Translations under genes and position numbers: made by a program | Notes under the pieces: generated by a model | Databases searched by the model: none | Seen by the model: the letters and a program-made list of their open reading frames with translations, nothing else | What the model was told of the DNA's origin: nothing | Part shown: one piece after another, positions 60,595 to 64,000 of the stretch | How positions within the stretch are numbered: the stretch's first letter is position 1 | Layout of the letters: each line of letters starts with the position of its first letter | DNA from: Cryobacterium cheniae | GTDB taxonomy: Bacteria; Actinomycetota; Actinomycetes; Actinomycetales; Microbacteriaceae | Direction: 5' to 3' | Assembly: GCF_004403395.1 (NCBI RefSeq) | Contig: NZ_SOGN01000034.1 | Location: 19,297 to 83,296 of the forward strand | Length of the DNA: 64,000 nt

Positions 60595-62064
60595 TTAGAA
60601 GGGTGGCGGATCGGCGACGATGCCCGGAGGCTCGAAGGGAACGGACGGATCAGAGCGATAGTGGAGACCGCTGGGAGCGGTCCAGGCGAGAACTCCTCCC
60701 GGGAGCTGGGTCGCCGTCCAGTTGGTTTGGGTCTTCAACCGATGATCGGGAGCACAGAGACTCGCCAGATTGTCGTAGCGGGTGATCCCATCGGCCTGCC
60801 ATTCGTGGGTGTGGTCCATCTCTGCCCGGGCCGCCGGCCGGTTGCAGCCGGCGAATCGGCAGGTTTCGTCTCGAATCACGAGCAGCCGCCGGAGATCCTT
60901 CGGCACCCGGTACTGATTTCGGCCGACCGACAGCATCACCCCGGTCTCGGGATGAACGAGGATGCGCGTGAAGCTCGGCGCACCGGCCGCCAGCTCGCGG
61001 GCCGTCTCGGGGTCGATCGGCCCGCACCCCTCGAGGTGGCCCGGTTCGTCACTGCGGCCGAGGAGAGTGAGAACGGGCACCGTCACGTTCACGGTGGCGC
61101 GGATGCCCCGGCCGAGGCCCGCGGGAGTGACGCCGTCGACCATCAGGGCCGCGAGGACATCCGCTCGGAGCTGGGCCAGGGTGCGCGGCTCGTCGGGGCC
61201 CTGCAGGCTGGCGGCCATGTCGCTGACGCGGTGGTAGATCGCCTGGGCGACCGGCAGCTGCTGATAGCTGTGCAACCAGCCCATTCCGTCGGCGGCCGGC
61301 TCGAACACGAGGGTGCGGTCGGCCTGGCTCTTCGCCCGGCGAGCGGCGATCGACTCCGGGTGGGTCTTTTCACGCAGGCGACGGGCCGTGCGGTCGAACT
61401 GGGCTACGGTGAGCCGCTTCGCCTCGGGCAGCATCTCGGCTTCGAAGGCGACGCGGGCCGCCTCCGGAAGGGAGTTGGCCTGCTCGATCAGGACCCGCGC
61501 ATGCGCGTAGCTGATCTGGCCGGACGCGAGGGCAGTACGACTGGCGGTGTACGCGCCGGCGAGTGCCTCGCTCTGCGACAGCAGGTTGGAGGCCGAGGCC
61601 TGCGAGATGTGCAGCGCACAGGCAAGCTCGGAGATCGCGGTGCGGTAGGCGATTTCAAGGGCGTCCCAGCGGGAACCGGCCACACCCGCCGACACGGCCT
61701 CACTGTCGCCGGCGCTCTCTGCCGTGCTGTCGAGATCGGCCGTGAGCCCCTGCTCGACGGCCTGGGCCAGCATGGCCCGTCGGGCCCGATCGCGTTCGGC
61801 GGCGAGTTCATTGGCGAGGCACCAGGCCCGCACCTGGTCGACAGCCTCCGCCCGCGCCGCCGAAACCGCTGCGAGCAGTCGGTCGGCGGAAGCGGCCGCG
61901 GAAACCAACTCGGCCAGGATACGCATCCTCCGGTCGACGGAAGCGGCATCACCGGACGTTTCGGCCGTCACGACGCCGAGCGCACCGCCGTCGTCAAGCT
62001 CTTCGATATCGAGGTTCTCAATATCGAAGGCCTCGATGTCACTGAGATCGGCCAGGCTGTCCAT
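60595..62064 (-). CDS. DUF222/HNH endonuclease (13E12-like)
   Basis: A 489-residue protein. An acidic head (DIEAFDIENLDIEELDD) precedes the helical DUF222 domain (residues about 40-340), and the HNH nuclease follows: CRFAGCNRPAARAEMDHTHEW with zinc cysteines and the His-Asn-His core ending YDNLASLCAPDHRLKT. Multicopy relatives (13E12 type) are common in Microbacteriaceae and mycobacteria, where some respond to DNA damage. It is convergent with the deoD operon. A 16-bp dyad lies 20 bases upstream of the start. Confidence 0.9.
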   Translation of the reverse strand: MDSLADLSDIEAFDIENLDIEELDDGGALGVVTAETSGDAASVDRRMRILAELVSAAASADRLLAAVSAARAEAVDQVRAWCLANELAAERDRARRAMLAQAVEQGLTADLDSTAESAGDSEAVSAGVAGSRWDALEIAYRTAISELACALHISQASASNLLSQSEALAGAYTASRTALASGQISYAHARVLIEQANSLPEAARVAFEAEMLPEAKRLTVAQFDRTARRLREKTHPESIAARRAKSQADRTLVFEPAADGMGWLHSYQQLPVAQAIYHRVSDMAASLQGPDEPRTLAQLRADVLAALMVDGVTPAGLGRGIRATVNVTVPVLTLLGRSDEPGHLEGCGPIDPETARELAAGAPSFTRILVHPETGVMLSVGRNQYRVPKDLRRLLVIRDETCRFAGCNRPAARAEMDHTHEWQADGITRYDNLASLCAPDHRLKTQTNWTATQLPGGVLAWTAPSGLHYRSDPSVPFEPPGIVADPPPF

Positions 62065-62083
62065 GTCAGAAGTTTAGCACTTT

Positions 62084-62099
62084 TAGAATACATGTTCTA
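62084..62099. promoter_or_regulatory. Dyad TAGAA-N6-TTCTA upstream of the HNH gene
   Basis: Arms of five bases in an AT-rich island just before the HNH gene. The core GAAC-N3-TTC (minus strand GAACATGTATTC) recalls LexA boxes but misses three consensus bases, so it could be a degenerate SOS box or merely promoter sequence. Confidence 0.3.
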
Positions 62100-62196
62100 G
62101 AGTAAAAGAAGATATGTTTTAATTTCATCGAAATTACTTCATCTCATGCCTGCGTATCCGAGCGAGGCAACCGGATCCTCGAAAATCACCTGACTC

Positions 62197-62226
62197 TTGA
62201 CGATAGTGTGCGGTGCACAGTATTGT
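62197..62226 (+). promoter_or_regulatory. padR promoter with embedded PadR-type operator
   Basis: TTGACG (62197-62202) and TATTGT (62221-62226) form -35 and -10 boxes 18 bases apart. Between and over them lies a 21-bp dyad, ATAGTGTGC-GGT-GCACAGTAT (62203-62223), with eight of nine arm bases paired. PadR proteins bind such ATGT/ACAT-like dyads, so autoregulation is likely. The ATG at 62234 would be at or near the transcript start. Confidence 0.65.
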
Positions 62227-62233
62227 GAGCTGC

Positions 62234-62575
62234 ATGAATGGTCGTGACGACTTCGACCCGCAACTCCTTGAATTGCGGCGCGGCACGATCGTGCTCGCGT
62301 GCCTGCACCTTCTCCGCCATGCCGGCTACGGGTACGGGCTGCTCGAGGATCTGGCACGGCACGGCTTCGCCGCCGACGCCAACACGCTCTACCCTCTGCT
62401 TCGGCGTCTGGAGAAGCAGGGCTATCTCACGAGCGAATGGAACACCGAGGAAACGCGTCCTCGCAAGTTCTACCTCACCTCGGCCTCCGGCCTCCGACTG
62501 GCCGACACTCTCACAACCGAATGGGCCGCGCTGACCGGAGCGATCGCGTCCCTCACCCACGGGAGAACTGAATGA
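62234..62575 (+). CDS. PadR-family transcriptional regulator
   Basis: A 113-residue winged-helix protein of the short PadR class. LELRRGTIVLACLHLLRHAGYGYGLLEDL, NTLYPLLRRLEKQGYLTSEW and RPRKFYLTSASGLRL are the standard PadR blocks. The ATG at 62234 suits the promoter position; a GTG at 62213 would be inside the operator. Its stop overlaps the start of the next gene (ATGA). PadR regulators typically control the adjacent membrane protein gene and respond to a small molecule or envelope stress. Confidence 0.92.
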   Translation: MNGRDDFDPQLLELRRGTIVLACLHLLRHAGYGYGLLEDLARHGFAADANTLYPLLRRLEKQGYLTSEWNTEETRPRKFYLTSASGLRLADTLTTEWAALTGAIASLTHGRTE

Positions 62576-63564
62576 CTGCCACTCTGACTGACCGTTATAT
62601 CTCCGCGACCGTGCGCACTCTTCCACAGGACGCACAGGCGGATGTGCGCGCCGAGCTCTCGGCCTCCATCGCCGACGATATCGAAGCACGTCTTGATCAG
62701 GGCGAAGTGCGGCAGGACGCCGAGCGCGCCGTGCTCACGGCCCTCGGCGATCCGGATGTGCTCGCCGCCAGCTACGCCGACCGCCCCCTGCAGCTCATCG
62801 GCCCCAGGTACTACCTCACCTGGTGGAGGCTGCTGAAACTGCTGTGGGCCATCGTGCCCGTCACAGCTGTCGTGGGCGTGCTGATTGCGCAGCTCATCGC
62901 CGATGCGCCCATCGCGGAGACCATCGGCACCCTCGTCTCCGTCGCGATCGGAACGATCGTGCACGTCGGCTTCTGGACGACCCTGGTCTTCATCATCCTG
63001 GAGCGCACCGGGGCCGACACCGGAGAACGATGGACGCTCGATGCGCTTCCCGATCCGCAGGAGACCGGTGCCGGGCGTGGCGACCTCATCGCCTCGCTGG
63101 CGTTCCTCGGCCTCGCCGCGGGCGCTCTGCTCTGGGACCGATCCATCGGGTTCGTCCTCGTCGCCGAGAACGGCGTGGACATCGGCGTCGGCCTCGGATC
63201 GCAGACCACTGCGATGCCGGTACTCAACGCCGAACTGTGGCCGTGGTGGCTGGGCGGAATGCTCATCCTCATCGCTTTCGAAGCAGCCCTGGCGATCGCG
63301 GTCTACGCGCGCCACGGCTGGAACACCGGCTTCGCATGGCTGAACACGGCGCTCGCCATCGTCTTCTCGACGGTGATCCTGCACCTGCTGATCACCAGCC
63401 AGCTGTTCAACCCGGAATTCGTGGATTACACCCTCGACCGAGGAGATGTACCGCCGGAAGTGGGCCGCATCCTGGCCATACTGCTCGGAGCGGGAGTGGT
63501 CGGAGTGTCCGCATGGAACGCCATCGACGGATGGTTGAAGTCCCGTCGGTCAGTGGCGCACTGA
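62572..63564 (+). CDS. PadR-linked HAAS-domain membrane protein
   Basis: A 330-residue protein. Residues 1-75 are the soluble helical HAAS/permease-prefix-like domain (LTDRYISATVRTLPQDAQADVRAELSASIADDIEARL and ALGDPDVLAASYADRP), which docks to or signals with PadR partners. About six helices follow (LLKLLWAIVPVTAVVGVLIAQL; TIVHVGFWTTLVFIIL; LIASLAFLGLAAGALLW and others). Coupled with padR by an ATGA overlap. The substrate or process is unknown. Confidence 0.88.
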   Translation: MTATLTDRYISATVRTLPQDAQADVRAELSASIADDIEARLDQGEVRQDAERAVLTALGDPDVLAASYADRPLQLIGPRYYLTWWRLLKLLWAIVPVTAVVGVLIAQLIADAPIAETIGTLVSVAIGTIVHVGFWTTLVFIILERTGADTGERWTLDALPDPQETGAGRGDLIASLAFLGLAAGALLWDRSIGFVLVAENGVDIGVGLGSQTTAMPVLNAELWPWWLGGMLILIAFEAALAIAVYARHGWNTGFAWLNTALAIVFSTVILHLLITSQLFNPEFVDYTLDRGDVPPEVGRILAILLGAGVVGVSAWNAIDGWLKSRRSVAH

Positions 63565-63590
63565 GCGGTCGGCGCGAGCGAGACCCAACC

Positions 63591-64000
63591 TCAGTACCAG
63601 CCCGAGGACACTGACTTACTCCAGGCTCCACAGGGGCTGCCGTAGCGCTCCGCAATGTAGCTCAGACCCCAGGAGATCTGGGTAGCCGGGTTGGTCGCCC
63701 AATCGGCACCGGCCGTCGCCATCTTGCTGCCGGGCAGGGCCTGCGGGATGCCGGTGGCACCGCTCGAGGCGTTGTAGGCGTTGACGTTCCAGCCGGATTC
63801 CTTGTCCCAGAGGCTGACCAGACATCCGAGCTGGTCGGCACCCCAGCCGTATTTGGCAGCCATCATGTCCCGGGCAATGGCTTGGGCTCCGCTTGGATTG
63901 GTCGGGGCGGCCGGCCGCGCCGGGGCGGCGGGAGCCGGAGCAGCGGGCCTGGGAGCTGCCGGCGCCGGAGCGGCCGGCTTGGCCTGGGCGGCAGCCTGCG
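63591..64000 (-). CDS. SLT/lysozyme-like wall protein, C-terminal part (partial)
   Basis: The frame stays open to the window end, so the start lies beyond it. An Ala/Pro linker (AKPAAPAPAAPRPAAPAPAAP) joins a lytic transglycosylase-like domain: GAQAIARDMMAAKYGWGADQLGCLVSLWDKESGW, where the Glu in KESGW is the catalytic position, then GIPQALPGSKMA and a tail ISWGLSYIAERYGSPCGAW with a second Cys. Similar secreted proteins with LysM or coiled-coil heads are common in Microbacteriaceae. It probably acts on peptidoglycan outside the cell. Confidence 0.88.
   Translation of the reverse strand, partial: QAAAQAKPAAPAPAAPRPAAPAPAAPARPAAPTNPSGAQAIARDMMAAKYGWGADQLGCLVSLWDKESGWNVNAYNASSGATGIPQALPGSKMATAGADWATNPATQISWGLSYIAERYGSPCGAWSKSVSSGWY

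Overview
The window comes from a high-GC actinobacterium. Strong bias for codon pairs such as gcatcc/ggatgc, a DUF222/HNH endonuclease gene, the C-terminal SLT-type wall protein, SufR-like and FNR-like regulators, and the many overlapping ATGA/TGATG gene junctions all fit Microbacteriaceae (a Cryobacterium/Leifsonia-like genome). That placement is inference from gene content; no rRNA or tRNA gene is present to confirm it. No stretch longer than 300 bases is free of a gene or gene remnant.

Region 1 (1-17.4 kb) is an anaerobic nitrogen-oxide respiration island. After the tail of a NarK-type transporter and a flavodoxin, almost everything lies on the minus strand. Read 5'->3' it is moaE (molybdopterin synthase), a DUF2249 protein, an NnrS-like membrane protein, a giant membrane/cupredoxin/copper nitrite reductase fusion (NirK), an FNR/CRP regulator, a metallochaperone-like HMA protein, a P1B-type metal ATPase, a SufR-like winged-helix regulator with candidate Fe-S cysteines, narGHJI, and a decayed DUF2252 gene. 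Together they would reduce nitrate to nitrite and nitrite to NO. No NO reductase or N2O reductase is visible here.

Region 2 (17.4-28 kb) holds a DUF6544 membrane protein, a MacB/FtsX-type ABC exporter with a TetR regulator, a divergent CPBP/CAAX protease-like protein separated from tetR by two palindromes, a small membrane protein, a rare fusion of a 3-hydroxyisobutyryl-CoA hydrolase-like domain with an acyl-CoA dehydrogenase, and an AI-2E family exporter.

Region 3 (28-43 kb) holds an SOS-box-controlled DnaE2-like polymerase, a SOUL protein, a bifunctional PBP with a repetitive acidic/proline tail, pyruvate formate-lyase and its activase with two terminators and a divergent GntR regulator, an MFS transporter, a GNAT enzyme, maltokinase and, on the minus strand, an acyl-CoA synthetase. 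PflBA and NarGHJI together suggest facultative anaerobic life.

Region 4 (43.9-50.4 kb) holds 4-alpha-glucanotransferase, a glutamine amidotransferase-like protein, a DUF389 membrane protein, a VOC protein, and a PfkB sugar kinase/unknown/DoxX operon. It ends with a perfect CsoR/CstR-like operator and a 55-residue Cys-rich protein.

Region 5 (50.4-56.6 kb) is a JetA-JetB-JetC (MksF-MksE-MksB) condensin operon of the Wadjet plasmid-defence type in which the nuclease subunit JetD/MksG is not found. A 185-residue unknown protein follows beyond an intergenic hairpin.

Region 6 (56.7-64 kb) holds small membrane proteins, a GntR/UTRA regulator divergent from deoD and an MFS transporter (nucleoside salvage), a DUF222/HNH endonuclease, a PadR regulator with its membrane target, and the C-terminal part of a lysozyme-like wall protein cut by the window end.
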